A program made the position numbers and the translations under genes. A model generated the notes under the pieces. It was not told the DNA's origin, searched no databases, and worked only from the letters and a program-made list of their open reading frames with translations. 64,000 nt of DNA, from NCBI GenBank assembly GCA_963678705.1, contig OY783208.1:8494001-8558000 (forward strand), read 5' to 3'. Below, in pieces: positions 10,546-22,520 of this stretch. Source of the stretch: Panorpa germanica (Eukaryota > Arthropoda > Insecta > Mecoptera > Panorpidae). Every line of letters begins with the position of its first letter. Within the stretch, counting starts at the first letter, position 1.

Positions 10546-11229
10546 TTTAATTCTAAAAATAATGTATGATATGCGGATTGCACTCTATATGGAATAGGCG
10601 CATCCTGTGATCCCCTGACTTCCCATAAGGTAAAACGTCTCACCTACAAATTATTAGGAACTAAAGTTTGTACTGAGTTAAGCATCTAAATTGTGCGATT
10701 TGAGGGCTTTATTAGCCAACAGCAGTCAAATGGATTAGGAAGATTGTCGGCCTTTAATTGTAAATCAAGCCTGTATACAATGGTAATATTAAAAGCGTTT
10801 TCCAGAGGTTTGAGAGAGAGAAATCCAGTTCTATGGAAGAGGCATAGGAATATGTGTTAGACAAAGACAACAAACAACACATTGAGTCAATGTAAGACCC
10901 AGATTTGAGGAATACCAGCGGCGAGATGCCGGACGATTGGACGATATTATTTAAAAAAAATGATTTTCCTGTATATCTTTGTGTTTATAAATAAACATTA
11001 ATTTGAATACAGTCTGTATTTCTTTTTTATGGTTATTTCAAAAGTGTAAAAATGTATGAGCCTCCCTGTATATATAGTTTTAGAAAAATTGAAATATGCT
11101 TTATACTCACAATATTTTTCTTATAGATATATGATACGATCAATTAGCCTATACCTAATATTACAATTTTAAAATAATTATTTAACAGTGCGTTAAAATC
11201 ATAGCACAAGGAAGACAGCATATGTACTC
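10546..11229 (+). pseudogene. second copy of gypsy gag scrap (family C) in non-coding sequence
   Basis: Around 10,700-10,870 the DNA repeats the gag remnant of 5,630-5,840 (TTAGCCAACAGCAGTCAAA, TTGTAAATCAAGCCTGTATA, AAGCGTTTTCCAGAGG, CCAGTTCTATGGAAGAGGCA) with many changes and no open frame. The rest, up to 11,229, is AT-rich and shows nothing recognisable. Confidence 0.6.
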
Positions 11230-11720
11230 TCTATATAAAAGTTTTAATATTATTTCAGAATTTATATAAAACGGTCCTGTATATTGATATAGTGGGCTAC
11301 CAGAACCTCAAATATCAAATTACAAATTCAACTCCAGGGTGGTCACAAAAAAATTGTTTCAAACTTCCCTGATATTTCCAGGTCTGTGGCCACCGTAAAT
11401 TCGCAATATTTTAAAATGTATTAACGATTGAAAGTCATTTTTCGCTTTAATAATAAAAGTGATAAAAGTAAAACTTGACAAAAATTACCGACGACTACGC
11501 AACATCACTCCTTCCTCAACTTCTTCCCCACTATCATTTGCCATCCTTTACCATTACTGTCAAACTGGAGAAGTGTAAAAGAGATGCAGTATAAACGTCA
11601 AAAACTTCGAAGTCTAGGTGGTCAGCAAAACTTTAAATAGATATATAAACGTTAATTTTTGGATATTTATTAAAAAAAAACCGCTAATATACGTTTATTA
11701 ACCAATATTTTAATAACAAT
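11230..11720. repeat. dispersed repeat, copy 1
   Basis: The block shares a run of diverged matches with 22,930-23,400: a tail TATAAAAC.G..TGTATATTGATA, TTAACGATTGAAA, CCACTA.CATTTG..A.CCTTTAC and AAACGT..ATTAACCAATATTT.AATAA. No coding and no terminal repeats were found. Copy 1 has an extra GGTGGTCAC...GTGGCCACC block (about 11,338-11,395) with a CCCTGATATTTCCAGG core. Confidence 0.5.
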
Positions 11721-12337
11721 TTTCTGCGTCTGCAGTTAAGCTGCTATCCAAGGAAGATCCAAGATTACTTAAATGATGAAAACATCGTCAAATATGGAGG
11801 ATCGATAAAAATAGATAAAATACATACTGCCTTAAAATTTTAGTGACCTAGGGTTCATAGTTTTCCATTTTTAAAAGATTAAAACAGCCAATTTCCATAT
11901 ATATCATAACTTTTAGCTCAATTTCACCAAATCACATAATTTTTACTATAATAAAATAGTGACACGGGTTCCAAAAACTACGTGCATATAAAAAAAAACT
12001 TTTTCGAAAATATTTAAATAAAAGCAGTAAGAAATAGTAAATGTGAGTTATGAACCGGCAAATTTTACACCATCATACATTTCTTTCCATAACAATAATT
12101 TCATTATTATTACTTTTTTTAAGTATTAAATTTGAATTTGAATTGATAATATAAATTTGAAGTTAATTTAGTTAATTATTATGCTATTACATTTTTGCAT
12201 TGACAGTCCGTCCAGTACCTCCTTAAACATCGCCATCGTGTACTTATTGCAGTTATTTAATTACCTACATCTTAATACTAAAATACTGTTGGTTCTAATG
12301 TGATTTTAATTTTACATCAATAAATAACATAAATCAT
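11721..12337. other. AT-rich intergenic DNA
   Basis: Nothing recognisable on either strand. Confidence 0.5.
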
Positions 12338-12481
12338 TTAGCTCACAAGTTTATCTGCATGTTCCGGAGATCGCTTTGAAACATCTTTAGCAGCTTCACG
12401 TGTTACCTCATTGTAATCAGCAACACCTCAGCAACCTCCTTTGTTATGTTTCATCCTTTCAGTATATATATATATTTATCT

Positions 12482-13734
12482 CTGAAAATAAAAACAACAT
12501 ATTACAATTTGAATTCTAAATAAGAATAAAGGAACAAAAACGATTCTTATTATTAAATAAATTAAATAGACAACATTTTAAAGTAAATATAGAGAACTAC
12601 GAGGATGGAATCTGGACGTAGAGGGTTTAAAGTTCAACCAAGTTAATGTACCCTCATATTACATGGATCAAGATAGTTGCACAGGTCCAACCTCGAAATA
12701 ATTCCGCACGATTTTTAAGCGATCATAGCTATCAAATGACGTATAAATCTATGAGCCAAATGTGCACCATTTTCAAGATATTTATAATGTTATTATTGTT
12801 TAGAAAAACAGCAATTAGACAACATTTAAAATTATATTAAAAAAAGCAAAATGACGATGAATAGAGAAAAAAAACTTAAAAATGATACAATTAATTAAAT
12901 TTTAAAATAATAATATAGATATAAAAGAAATATTATTAAAATTAAAAGGTGTGCTTTTATTAATCTATGTTATATAATTTTCCAAACACAAACTATCTAT
13001 TAATTTAGCATTAACATCTGCAAAAATGTATTCACAAAATTTGAGCTGATATACTCTCTTTCTATCTCTTATCGGTGTCGTCAAAAATTTACTTTTTACA
13101 AATGTAATCAAGGTATTATATTCCTAGAACATTTCGCATTAATAATACTGTCCTAAATACATTTCATTTTGAGTTTTTAAATTAAAGGTAGTAAAGGTAA
13201 ATTAATGGAAAAAACCGCAAATACTTATCATAGCACATGGAATCATATGAACATACACGAACTTGCGATTTTAATTCCGCGCGAAAAAAGTAGTTCATTT
13301 ATATATTTTATATATATAAATATATATTTTATATATGTAAATATATACTTTATATATATAAATGAAAAAGACACCGTGCCTGTGTTAAATGAATGTTTGT
13401 AATATAAGTCTTATAAAGCAGCGATTTACCAAAAAAAAACCATTTGAACATTATCATAAAGTTAACGACCAACTTCCGTAATTAAAATTTCTTTAATTTA
13501 AAACACTTTGCAGTGTGAACAGAACAAATAGAAGTAGGTTTGCAACAACTAAACGCAAAAAGGACTTAAGCTACTAAATTCATACATTGTAAGTCAATTC
13601 GTGTTATATTTACCAATTGCTTTTTAATCAGAAGTCAGCATGTGTTACTATACTATATATTCCAAAGCCGACTAAGCCAAAAAGTGGCTAAATTCTATAA
13701 TATATAATCAATATAATCATTTAATCAAATTTAC
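12482..13734. other. intronic/intergenic AT-rich DNA
   Basis: Presumed intron of the decayed minus-strand gene. It holds two short plus-strand frames without motifs (12,646-12,840 and 13,205-13,402), the second mainly a product of TA-rich repeats. Confidence 0.35.
13297..13366. repeat. TA-rich imperfect tandem repeat
   Basis: Alternating ATATATTTTATATATATAAA units of about 22-25 bases, three or so copies. Confidence 0.7.
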
Positions 13735-14767
13735 TAACATGACGGTGGATGAACACTGCCTTTTCCGTTTCTCGTGAAATTCATTTTGTATCCAGCCACC
13801 ATTTATTGACTTAAGAGCACTCATAACTTGCGAGGCGAAATGCGGCAGGCGCTATAGATGTTCTTCTTCACAGTTCTTCATGTTATTCAACAGAATTACA
13901 AAAAAAGTTTCAAGATTTATTCCGAAGTGATGTTTTAATAATATTTTGGCCCTTTTCTCAGCTTCACAAAAACGTCAACTAGCCAATTTTGATTTTACAC
14001 AACTCATATGGAGTGGACGTAACGTTACTTTATATCCATCTTATTATATTTTGCAGCTGATTGTCACTAAGAACTACCTTAGGTAAATTCTACATCAGAT
14101 TCATTTAAATCAACATAATAATGAAACCAGACATTGTCAAAAGTTTTATGTTATTCATATTTACCTGAACGCTAGAGCAGAACTCTGTTATCAGTTTTAT
14201 ACCATCTCAATGGAATTTCAAGCATTGTGTTTTTTTTTGTATCCTCAACTTCTGCTAATCGAAATATGAAACGTTCAATATAACAAATTCTTCTCAGCTC
14301 AGATCCTCTGAAAGAACAAAAATAATTAATTCTTCACAACTCTTAAATAATAAATAATAGAACTAATAAATGAAATAAATAATAGAAAGACTCACTTTAT
14401 GCATTTCAAGACGATCAGGTATCGAGACAGACATTGTCACTGTCTCACCCAAACATTTGGACAGGAACCATCTTTGTAGCAACCAATTAATTGCACCTGA
14501 AATAATAATTATTATTCTTTATTCAAACTTTGATTTATTTCAAAATATATATATATTTAAGTGCATCGATAAACGTTTACTATGACTTGAAACATTCTGA
14601 TTACCAATTTCCACCCTACGTAAAAAAAATCGTGCTTAGTTTCTGTTGAAAATTAAAATTTGATGTTAAAAGTTTTTCAGAATAGAAACTTAAAACTAAA
14701 AATTGTAAATAAATAACTACTGCAGTTTGGTTTAGGATGCTTTTTAAAAGTATCAAGTTAATTCAAG

Positions 14768-15109
14768 TAAATATCATGTAATTTTATATTTTATTTATAA
14801 ATCGCTATTGGGGGTAGTGATTTGTTTGTGAAGAAAAGAACGGATGTAAGCTGTTACAATATATTTTAAACTTTTAACGTATGAACTTATAAACACTAAA
14901 ACTAAAAATCTAACTTTAAACCAATGTACAATGGAAGAGGATAACAATATAACAAAAATTCCTTTCTCTTAGGTGGAGAAGGTTATATTGAACAATGAAA
15001 TATTTAAATAACTGAATATTAGGTAAGCAGTGTTAAATATTCAATGTTCAATTCAAACTATATAAAATGCATAACAAAGGTTTTGCTTCTACCAACGCAA
15101 TACTGAGCA
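14768..15109 (-). repeat. solo or fragmentary BEL/Pao LTR (same family as the LTRs at 34,958-35,249/55,928-56,101 and 58,907-59,221)
   Basis: The block shares, in the same order and orientation, the landmarks of the LTRs farther right: AATCGCTATYGGGG, GTAAGCTGTT, ACTAAAACTAA, AACAATATAAC..., TTCCTTTCTCTTAGG, GGAGAAGGTT, ACAATGAAATATTTAAATAA, CTATATAAAATGC and GGTTTTGCTTCTACCAACGC, ending in CAATACTGAGCA. No internal BEL sequence is attached on either side, and no target duplication was found. It is clearly older (more substitutions) than the two LTRs on the right. Confidence 0.75.
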
Positions 15110-15800
15110 TGTCTTAATATAAAATAACTGCTTATTTTGCATTTAAAATGCATACAAAAAAAGGATGGAGCCCTATGTTATCTTTATAATTTTGTATAGT
15201 AATAAGTGCTTAAGTACATTACGTATTATGTTTTTCACTTTTTCTCGTATGTGCACTATATTTCTACATAATAAATAACTTGTTTTTATTAAGTTTTTGA
15301 TAAATAATAAGTCAAAATATTTCATTTAGAATAAAAATTCACTCTAATCTAAAATTATTACATCAAACGTTTTCTGTACACTTTATTTGGTTAGATATTA
15401 TACTCATAACTGTTGCATTAAAATTACATTATAACCTCATAAATAATTTTTCAACTTTAAACATTAAAATTGTCTACTTCTTAATGCTAAACGATATAAT
15501 AAATATTTTATACTGAATTTCTATTGTGTTTTATTATATTAAAGCACCTTTAAACATACGACTATAGAGTAAATTTTCTACAATTTATAATTCTCGACGT
15601 CATCGTAATAAGCACTTTCCACTGTGTAGACAGACTGATGTGTAAACTTAGGTTCGTTAATGTAAATTTCACATTATAAAGTCAAATATGTTAATGAAAT
15701 GTTATGTTTCATTGCATACCATATAGTTATAATAAAATCTTGTAAACTTTCCCAGCTACCGATATAAAGCAACAGAATTGAAACAAGTAACTGTTGTTGT
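15110..15800. other. AT-rich intergenic DNA
   Basis: No gene, repeat or RNA recognised. Confidence 0.5.
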
Positions 15801-17008
15801 ATAGGGATTGAGAAACATGACTTTGACGCCAACTACCGCGAAAAATGTAAAGCAAAGTGGTGGAAAGTGGTATAGAAAACAATAAGGAATTTGTTAAATT
15901 AATAATTTTTTTAATCTAATCGAAATAATTTTAAGTAATGTCTTCTTCAAAAGTATGGTGCTGTATCCGTGGCTGTTTCAATATGCCATATAAAAACAAA
16001 AACCAAAATACAAGTGTGAAATTTTATCGTTTCCCTGCGAGTACTCTGAATTCAGAATGGATAACCTTTAAACGTCAACAATGGATAAATGCAGTGAAAA
16101 ACTATGTGTAAGTAAATTATTTTAATAAAAAAATTTAATTAATCACAATCAAATTTAAAAAGCTAAGTATTATAAAATAGAATATTAAACTATATAATAA
16201 TTATTTTATGAAATAAATAAAATAGTAATAAGTAAAAGTAAAATTTAAAAAATTTGTGTTTCAGAAAATATCTAAAGGATTGGGAACTAACTAAAAATAC
16301 ACGCATTTGTAGTGATCATTTTGTGAATAATCAAAAGTCAGAACATCATCGGCATCCTTCATACACACCAACAATTTTTCCTGGTAAAGTAAATACCAAA
16401 AAATCCACTCAGTCATTTGAACGTTTCGAACGATTACGGCAACGGAATGTACGAAGTGAAATGAATATCATTAATAATAATAATAATAATAATAATGAAA
16501 TTGAAATTCAAGAGGATAATTATGTAGATATTGAAACACAGAGCGTTGAAGATCATTATGCTTCTGATGCTACTCCACAAAAAACAACTCGTAGTATAAC
16601 ATGTCAAACTGATGAAATTGTTGATGAAAGTGTTTTAGATGAACATAAGTATTTTTTTTGTAACATAAATTCCCGTGATGGTGTAACTACTGCAGAAGTG
16701 CAAGTAAACATTCCAATATAAAAGGACAGCCGAAAAAATGTGTGATGTTAATTTGCCGCTTTTACGAAAGAATGTTGAAGATGTTGGGTGTGATCCAATT
16801 ACTCCAGATCCTATTAAATCTGATTATCAAGGTTCAAGATTATCAAGAACCCGAATTTAATTATTTTTTGCATTATTTATTTCAATTAATACTATTTCTA
16901 CGCTGTTCATCACTATCACATCACATCACTATCCTTTACATTTATGACACCAGAGCGCTCCACTTTCGGCAGTAGTGCTGCCTCTACAGTTCTTTCTCAA
17001 TCCCTATT
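15801..17008 (+). mobile_element. candidate P-like/THAP transposon relic with short terminal inverted repeats
   Basis: ATAGGGATTGAGAA at 15,801 is matched in inverse orientation by TTCTCAATCCCTAT ending at 17,007, and the next 40 bases inside show weaker inverse similarity (GCCAACTACCGCGAAA against GGCAGTAGTGCTGC reversed). The 1.2 kb unit contains only a THAP-domain gene and no DDE catalytic domain. P-element-type transposases start with a THAP domain, so an internally deleted P-like element is possible. No target-site duplication was found, so a host gene between chance repeats remains open. Confidence 0.4.
15938..16721 (+). CDS. THAP-domain protein (two exons, possibly frameshifted at the 3' end)
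   Basis: Exon 1 runs from ATG 15,938 to 16,107 (donor GTAAGT); exon 2 from 16,265 (acceptor TTTCAG) to a TAA ending at 16,721, giving 208 residues. The first 90 residues form a THAP zinc finger: C-x4-C in WCCIRGCF, FYRFPAS, WI.A, then the C-x2-H pair in RICSDHF and a closing TIFPG. THAP domains bind DNA and occur in host regulators and in P-element-type transposases. Then come an asparagine run (from an AAT repeat) and a CQTDE segment. Directly after the stop the next frame stays open to about 16,858 and reads KRTAEKMCDVNLPLLRKN and DVGCDPITPDPIK, which looks like a natural continuation, so one base may have been lost or gained near 16,718. Confidence 0.75.
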
Positions 17009-18766
17009 TTAATAATTAGAGGCAAACATTAAATATATTAACTAATTTGACAGAAAATATACTGATAAAACTTACCACTGCGCCATTTATGCGCCAAAAA
17101 ATAAAACAATGGCGGAGAGAATTGTTCATAACAAGAAGTGACAAGAAAAAACCAGTATTTTCTTTGCAATTCTTTGTAAACAAAAAGCAACAACAAGTAA
17201 AAGACCGAACGAATTTCAAGGCGAACTACGGTGTTGGCAGACAGAGCGTTCAGCGATGGTAACGCATCTGCTACACAACGGTAAAAAATATAACTATAAA
17301 TATAAATATGAAGATAAATAGATACGATAGCCACATAAAGTACACGTTCATGTGGCTTATTATCACGTTATACAGACCCGTATTTGAAGGAAGCCGGCGG
17401 GGCTACTGCGCTGGGGCCTCTACAACGGAGAGGCTCCCACAATTTTTAAATGGGCTTATTTTTTCATGTCTTCATAAAAATGTACTATACATTGATAAAA
17501 TTGAGTACCACAATCTCACATTATTTAATTTTTTTTTAATTATTCGCGAAATTGTAAAAGATATTAACAATTAAAATATTTATTTTTTTCAAATAGTATC
17601 TTTAATTAAGCAGTGTTCTTAAGGAGCGATTTTAGTCGACCGAGTTAAGTCGATTGTCAGCATCGACCACTGAGAATCTGAAGCGTTCTCAGATTCAGGT
17701 AATATTCAACTTTTGTATGAATACGCAATGAACTTGTGTACTCATTTTTTAGTGGTCGATTTTTAAATTGTTGATTGAAATTGATGTTAATAAATGTGTA
17801 TTGGCGTGTCTACTTTCTTAAATATCTAAATGTTGACGGAGACATAACAATTAAAAATTTTAATTGTATTTTAGCGCTAGAGATGTCGGCCATTTGTATG
17901 ACGTGAAATGCATTTTATACGCCAGTTATTTGTTGAGTTGTTTAGTGCTGTGGTAATGTATTGTAGCTGTTGGTAGTCGAAATAATCAAGTCAAATCAAA
18001 GAAAAATAAGTTTTTATTTTATTTAACCCTGTTATGGCAGACATGATATTGAAATTTTATTGTTTCTCGAAATAGATGTAAATAATATTTAATATTATGA
18101 TACATAAATACATATAGCGGAGATTTATGAGCTGTAAGGCTGGCAAACTGTAAAATTGTTAGAATAGTCGTATGCACAGTTAACAACGTTTTTATATTTG
18201 AAAACACGAAGTACTAGTACAAAGTGGCAAATCGATTGTTATTTTAGTACACTGTTGCCATTTATATCTAACTATAAAACCATGCAGTAATGTTTCACCA
18301 AAAGTTATAGACAGGATTCACACCGCAGTAAAGTTTCAAACCATACTACTATTATTACAGACATTTTCATATGAAAATTGTATATTTTTGTAAAACAAAT
18401 TTATGTATTTTTAATGATTTAAACTCTTAATGATTTTGTAGCCATTTGTAATTTAAAAAACATTACACACCGGTGAAATATCTCTGCAAACTAACTTGGA
18501 GTTATTTGTAGTGATTAAGTTTGTGAGATCGATTAATAGAGGGCGTTAGTGAGGCTTTTCACAAAGTACTAACACTTGTGGAAAGTAATTCTTAATACGT
18601 TCGCCACTGTTAGCTAAACGGTATGCAGAAGACAACGCTGATTTGTAAGTTTGAGCTTGTCACAATAAGAATTATCATAATTATTAATTGAAAATATTTA
18701 AAAAAAAAAGGAATTTGTAAGATGTTACTTTAATTACTAACTTGGCTTCCGGTAAACAACAATAAG
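17009..18766. other. intergenic DNA with short inverted repeats
   Basis: Several short frames on both strands (17,016-17,574; 18,019-18,207) show no motif. At 17,674-17,696 GAATCTGA/TCAGATTC forms an 8-bp hairpin, and ATCGACCACT at 17,662 is matched by AGTGGTCGAT at 17,751; together they could be the core of a small foldback element. Nothing else recognised. Confidence 0.35.
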
Positions 18767-19276
18767 ATGAAACATCAATCTTATACTGGAAGAATTTCGA
18801 ATATAGAGGTACCGTACATACAAGAATTAAGTCTTTATGACATAACTGTAATAATAATGAAGCCTACTGGCATAAAAAGGTTAATTACCAAAAATGACAA
18901 TATGAAAGGTGTAATTAAAATATACTTTGATACTGCAGATGAATACCGACCAGCAAGAAGTGCACTAGACCAAAATTATCTGCCCCTGAAATATCTGCAA
19001 ACACCATTGCAGAAGATTTAGCAAATAATCAAACCATACAAGAAAATCCTGCGTAATGCCTCAAAACCCAAAACCGCGGCTTTCTAGGTCTCGTTCGAGA
19101 TCTAGGAGGCCAACCGCAAGTACAGATCTTCCCTTTCCTCCACATTATTATTTCCTTCACTTATTTAAAACAATTTTACCGCTAATAAAAACATTAATAA
19201 ACGCAGTGTTACCTCTAATAAATAGATTTCTTCCAAATCTTAATCTACAACCATTAATCCAATTATTGTGTTAATA
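18767..19276 (+). pseudogene. jockey LINE ORF1-like remnant
   Basis: Two frames, 18,767-19,021 and 19,056-19,274. The second has an RS-rich basic stretch (PRLSRSRSRSRRPTAST) and a hydrophobic helical end. It ends 12 bases before the start of the ORF2 endonuclease, which is the position of ORF1 in jockey elements. No CCHC knuckles are visible, so the call rests mainly on position. Confidence 0.45.
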
Positions 19277-19287
19277 AATTTACTAAC

Positions 19288-21700
19288 CTTAAGATAGTAA
19301 CTTGGAATGTAAATTGGCTTTTGAATTGACCCTCTTTTTACAGGAATCTAAACCACATATAGTACTGCTTTAGAAAACTAGATTAAACACTGACCATGAT
19401 AACATTTCCTTTCTCTCATACAAGTTATATAGAAGTGATCGGCATAAGTTGGTGGTAAACCGCTTTAATAATACATCCAACATTAAGACACCGCGTTATA
19501 CGTATTGGGAATCTTGATTATCTTCAAACAATCGCAGTAGTGATTAAAGTGTCTAACCAAGATATTTAATTGACAGTGTTTTTCGTCCACCTTCCCGGAA
19601 ACTTTTGGTTGAAAACTTAGTAACACTTCTCAGTACACATGAGCGTATAATTGTAGGCGGTGCTTTGAATGCAAAAAGCGTTGGGCAAATGTCCCGGGTC
19701 GTACAATGCAAACGTTTGCATTGAATCATGCGGTTGATGTTATGGGCCTAGATACACCTACAGTTTACCCAAATAACAGTACTCTTCCAGACTTAGTTGA
19801 TATCTTCCTATTCAAGGGGATCTATTATCCGAAAGAGATAACTACAACATCAAACCTTAGTTCGGATCACCGTGCTGTGATACTTCAGTTTGATTGTCAC
19901 GTCAAGTTCCAGAAAAGCAACTGTCAAGGAAATCCTCGGATTTCCAATATTGACAATAATACATTCCGCCATCTGTTGATCGAATCCATACCAGTAATGA
20001 CAACAATACTGGATTTTAGTATTAGGAACGCATTATTTTACCATATCAGCTTCGTTCACAATGATTTCCACCCGACATTGTACAGATTATACACCTGATG
20101 AGAAGTGCTCGCGCCTTATGCCGGAGTAGACGGAGGTCTTCGGATAAAACTGTCTACGAACGCCTGCGACGTCTCGTCAGAACACAAATACGTAATCACA
20201 AAAACTTGGAATAACAAATAAAATTAAAAGACGCGAATAGTAGTAATAGTTTAGAGAACCATCATAAATTACCGAAGGAACAATTTCCAGCGCATCGGCC
20301 AATACAGGAGATTCGAACACCAAATGGTATTTGTTTTTCGGCTCGTAGCAAGGCGGATGCAATCGCTAGTCACCTAGCTACAAGATTCAAATATCATGAG
20401 GACGTTCAAGATTTCGTTCATACTGCCAGAGTGAATGAATGGTATGAGGAAATTTTTCCAAATATGTCCGAAAGCGATACGTTCATATTAAGACATACCA
20501 CCAGTAAAGATATTCAATCATTGATTCAGGATAGTAAAAATGATAAATCTGCTGGCATTAACGATATCCAAATCGATTTTTCAAAATTCTCGACCGGAAA
20601 CCTGTCGCGTTGCTGACGAATATTGCTAATAAGTGTCTTCCTTTTAAACACAACCAGCACGATGTAAACACGCAGTGGTACGTGTTAAACCGGCCCATTT
20701 CACTTTTACACGCTATCTCCAAGGTGATGGAAAAAGTTATCAACGAACGTCTTACATTGAACTTAACAAGACACAACATTTTGTCCAATGACCAATTTGG
20801 CTTTTAGACAAAACACAATACCACTCACGCCACCATGCGTGTCACCGAATACGTAGCAAAAGCGCTTAATTCAAGGGAACACTGTGTGGATGCTTTCTTA
20901 GATGTCAAGGGTGCTTTTAAGTACAAGTGTGGCACTTATTGTACAAGATATACTTATTCGAATTCCAATCCACTTTTATAAAATTTATAGATTCCTACAT
21001 TAGCAACAGAACATTTATAGTCAGAGTGGAGAAGAATTACTCCAGCAGATACAAGATATGTGTTGGCGTGTCAGAGTGCAGTATCCTCCCCCAATACTCT
21101 ACAACATCTACATTTCGGACCTCCCGGATCTAGGTAGAACCATCTGTAGGACAACTTATGCCGACAATCAATCCTACATATCTAGATCCAAAGATCTGCA
21201 GCTCGCCGTACTATACTTACAAAATGCGTTACATCGAGTCTCCAGTTTCTGCACAAAATGGCGTATTAAGATTAATGCGTCAAAAACACAATGTATACTT
21301 TTCACTAAGTCCACGAAACTGACGCACGCTGTTAACATTGCAATATCAGGATCAGGTTGTGATTGGCTCCCTAAGATACTTTACTGGGACACTTTGTTTA
21401 CAAGGACGCTCAATTTTAATCCTGAAATAGGTATCATACGATCGCTACTGCATAAAAATTCAAAATAGAGCATACCTAACCGACTATTGCTTTATAAAAC
21501 ACATATTTGGCCACTGTTACTCTTCGATTCAACGATATGGGGTCAATCGCCGACCTTTTAAACACCTAGAAGCAGTGCAGAATAAACTTTTACGCTGCAT
21601 AACGGGACATACGGTGGTTGCTACATTCATAATGCACGCTTTCCACGAAGACACGAACTCCACATTTCTACACTGACAGGTGTAACACATGCATAGGCAC
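19288..21700 (+). pseudogene. jockey LINE ORF2 remnant (endonuclease and reverse transcriptase)
   Basis: It opens with LRIVTWNVNWLLN, the standard first strand of the apurinic-type endonuclease. The endonuclease end is at 19,790-19,890 (DLVDIFLFKGI, NLSSDHRAVILQF). RT pieces follow: SDTFILRHTTSKDIQSLIQD, SKNDKSAGINDIQI, RPISLLHAISKVMEK, RLTLNLTRHNILSNDQFGF at about 20,800, DVKGAF at about 20,905, and TYADNQSYISRS (the YADD region with D changed to N) near 21,155. WRIKINASKTQCILFT follows, and the C-terminal LLFDSTIWGQ segment ends it. Stops and shifts throughout, and the catalytic Asp pair is damaged. Confidence 0.8.
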
Positions 21701-22189
21701 TTTCCTTTTATAAATCTTTACCAGTCAGCACAAATCCCAGGATTATACCAGCCAAATGATTTACAGTATTCAGAACGCTGAGTTATATTATAGAACACCC
21801 TACTGTCTCCGCTGACGCATCAATAGTCTTACACTATTAAAATAATCACGACGACAAATTAATAATGGTTCTTCTGTGCCATTATAAGTTGGTCAGATCA
21901 TTTTCATGATACAATACAATTTTTACCGTCTTTCTATGTCCACTACGTCTCACGACTGATTTTAGACATATAGCAAAGTTTCGTTCTATAACTTTAATCT
22001 ATAAATATTTTAAACATTTTAACATATGAATCACTTTTCTAAATTATGTCATTACAGGTATTATGACGTATTTCAAATTGTACACGTTTGGTGTATAATT
22101 GGTTGCACGTCAAATATTTGTAAGGTATTTTTCAATTTTTATTTATAAACGCGCCTCTGTACAGACTTGTTAGTTTTATTATTTCAGCT
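21701..22189. other. intergenic DNA or LINE 3' end
   Basis: No open frame of interest; may include the 3' untranslated end of the jockey copy. Confidence 0.3.
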
Positions 22190-22520
22190 ATATTATCGCG
22201 GAATGTCCATTCGGTCCACGGAAAAAGGGAGAACAACGTATCACCACATTAAGAATGTCAAGTTTGTAAAGCAGAATAAGTGGTTTCAACCTGGACTGCA
22301 TTTATCTTTTTTAATTAAGCGGCCATGGATCCATTAAAACAAAGTTAGTCCGGCTTGGAGTTGAGAGTGATGATAGGTGCAGATGTGGTGAACGGGAAAC
22401 ACTGATGCATATATTGAAAGAATGCCCACATAACTATGAAGCAAGAGTAAAATTTCAAGATAGAATAAAAATCAGAGAAATTGGAAGTCTAGAGTATCCA
22501 GTATATAAAGAAATTAGTTG
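22190..22520 (+). pseudogene. R1-clade LINE, C-terminal fragment
   Basis: Frames read KGRTTYHHIKNVKFVKQNKW then FQPGLHLSFLIK, and after a shift TKLVRLGVESDDRCRCGERE, TLMHILKECPHNYEARV. The C-x-C-x5-ETLxHxLxxC arrangement is the C-terminal zinc-binding motif of R1-group LINEs. Only about 100 residues of the very end are present: a typical 5'-truncated insertion. Confidence 0.7.

Larger units (their letters stand above)
12338..14496 (-). pseudogene. decayed multi-exon gene of unknown identity
   Basis: On the minus strand several exon-like pieces have good splice borders. Exon A, 14,496-14,396 (acceptor TTATTTCAG, donor GTGAGT), reads AINWLLQRWFLSKCLGETVT then MSVSIPDRLEMHK. Exon B, 14,307-14,165 (TTCTTTCAG...GTAAAT), reads GSELRRICYIERFIFRLAEV, then LEIPLRWYKTDNRVLL and a TAG. 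Exon C, about 13,985-13,735, reads KRAKILLKHHFGINLETFFV, LLNNMKNCEEEHL, a TAG, then LPHFASQVMSALKSINGGWI and EKRKRQCSSTVML before GTAAAT. A last exon, 12,481-12,338, has stops, then DYNEVTREAAKDVSKRSPEH and the terminal TAA. Stops in three of four exons and imperfect phases indicate a dead gene. I do not recognise the family. Confidence 0.5.
18767..21700 (+). mobile_element. jockey-type LINE (non-LTR retrotransposon), decayed
   Basis: The order is ORF1-like frames (18,767-19,274), then ORF2 with endonuclease start (from 19,288), endonuclease end, reverse transcriptase and the C-terminal region up to about 21,700. All in plus orientation, with many stops and shifts. No clean poly-A tail or target duplication was located. 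Confidence 0.78.

Noticed and set aside
13205..13402. Small protein with repeated YFIYINI units
   Set aside because: It is a translation of a TA-rich tandem repeat without other support.
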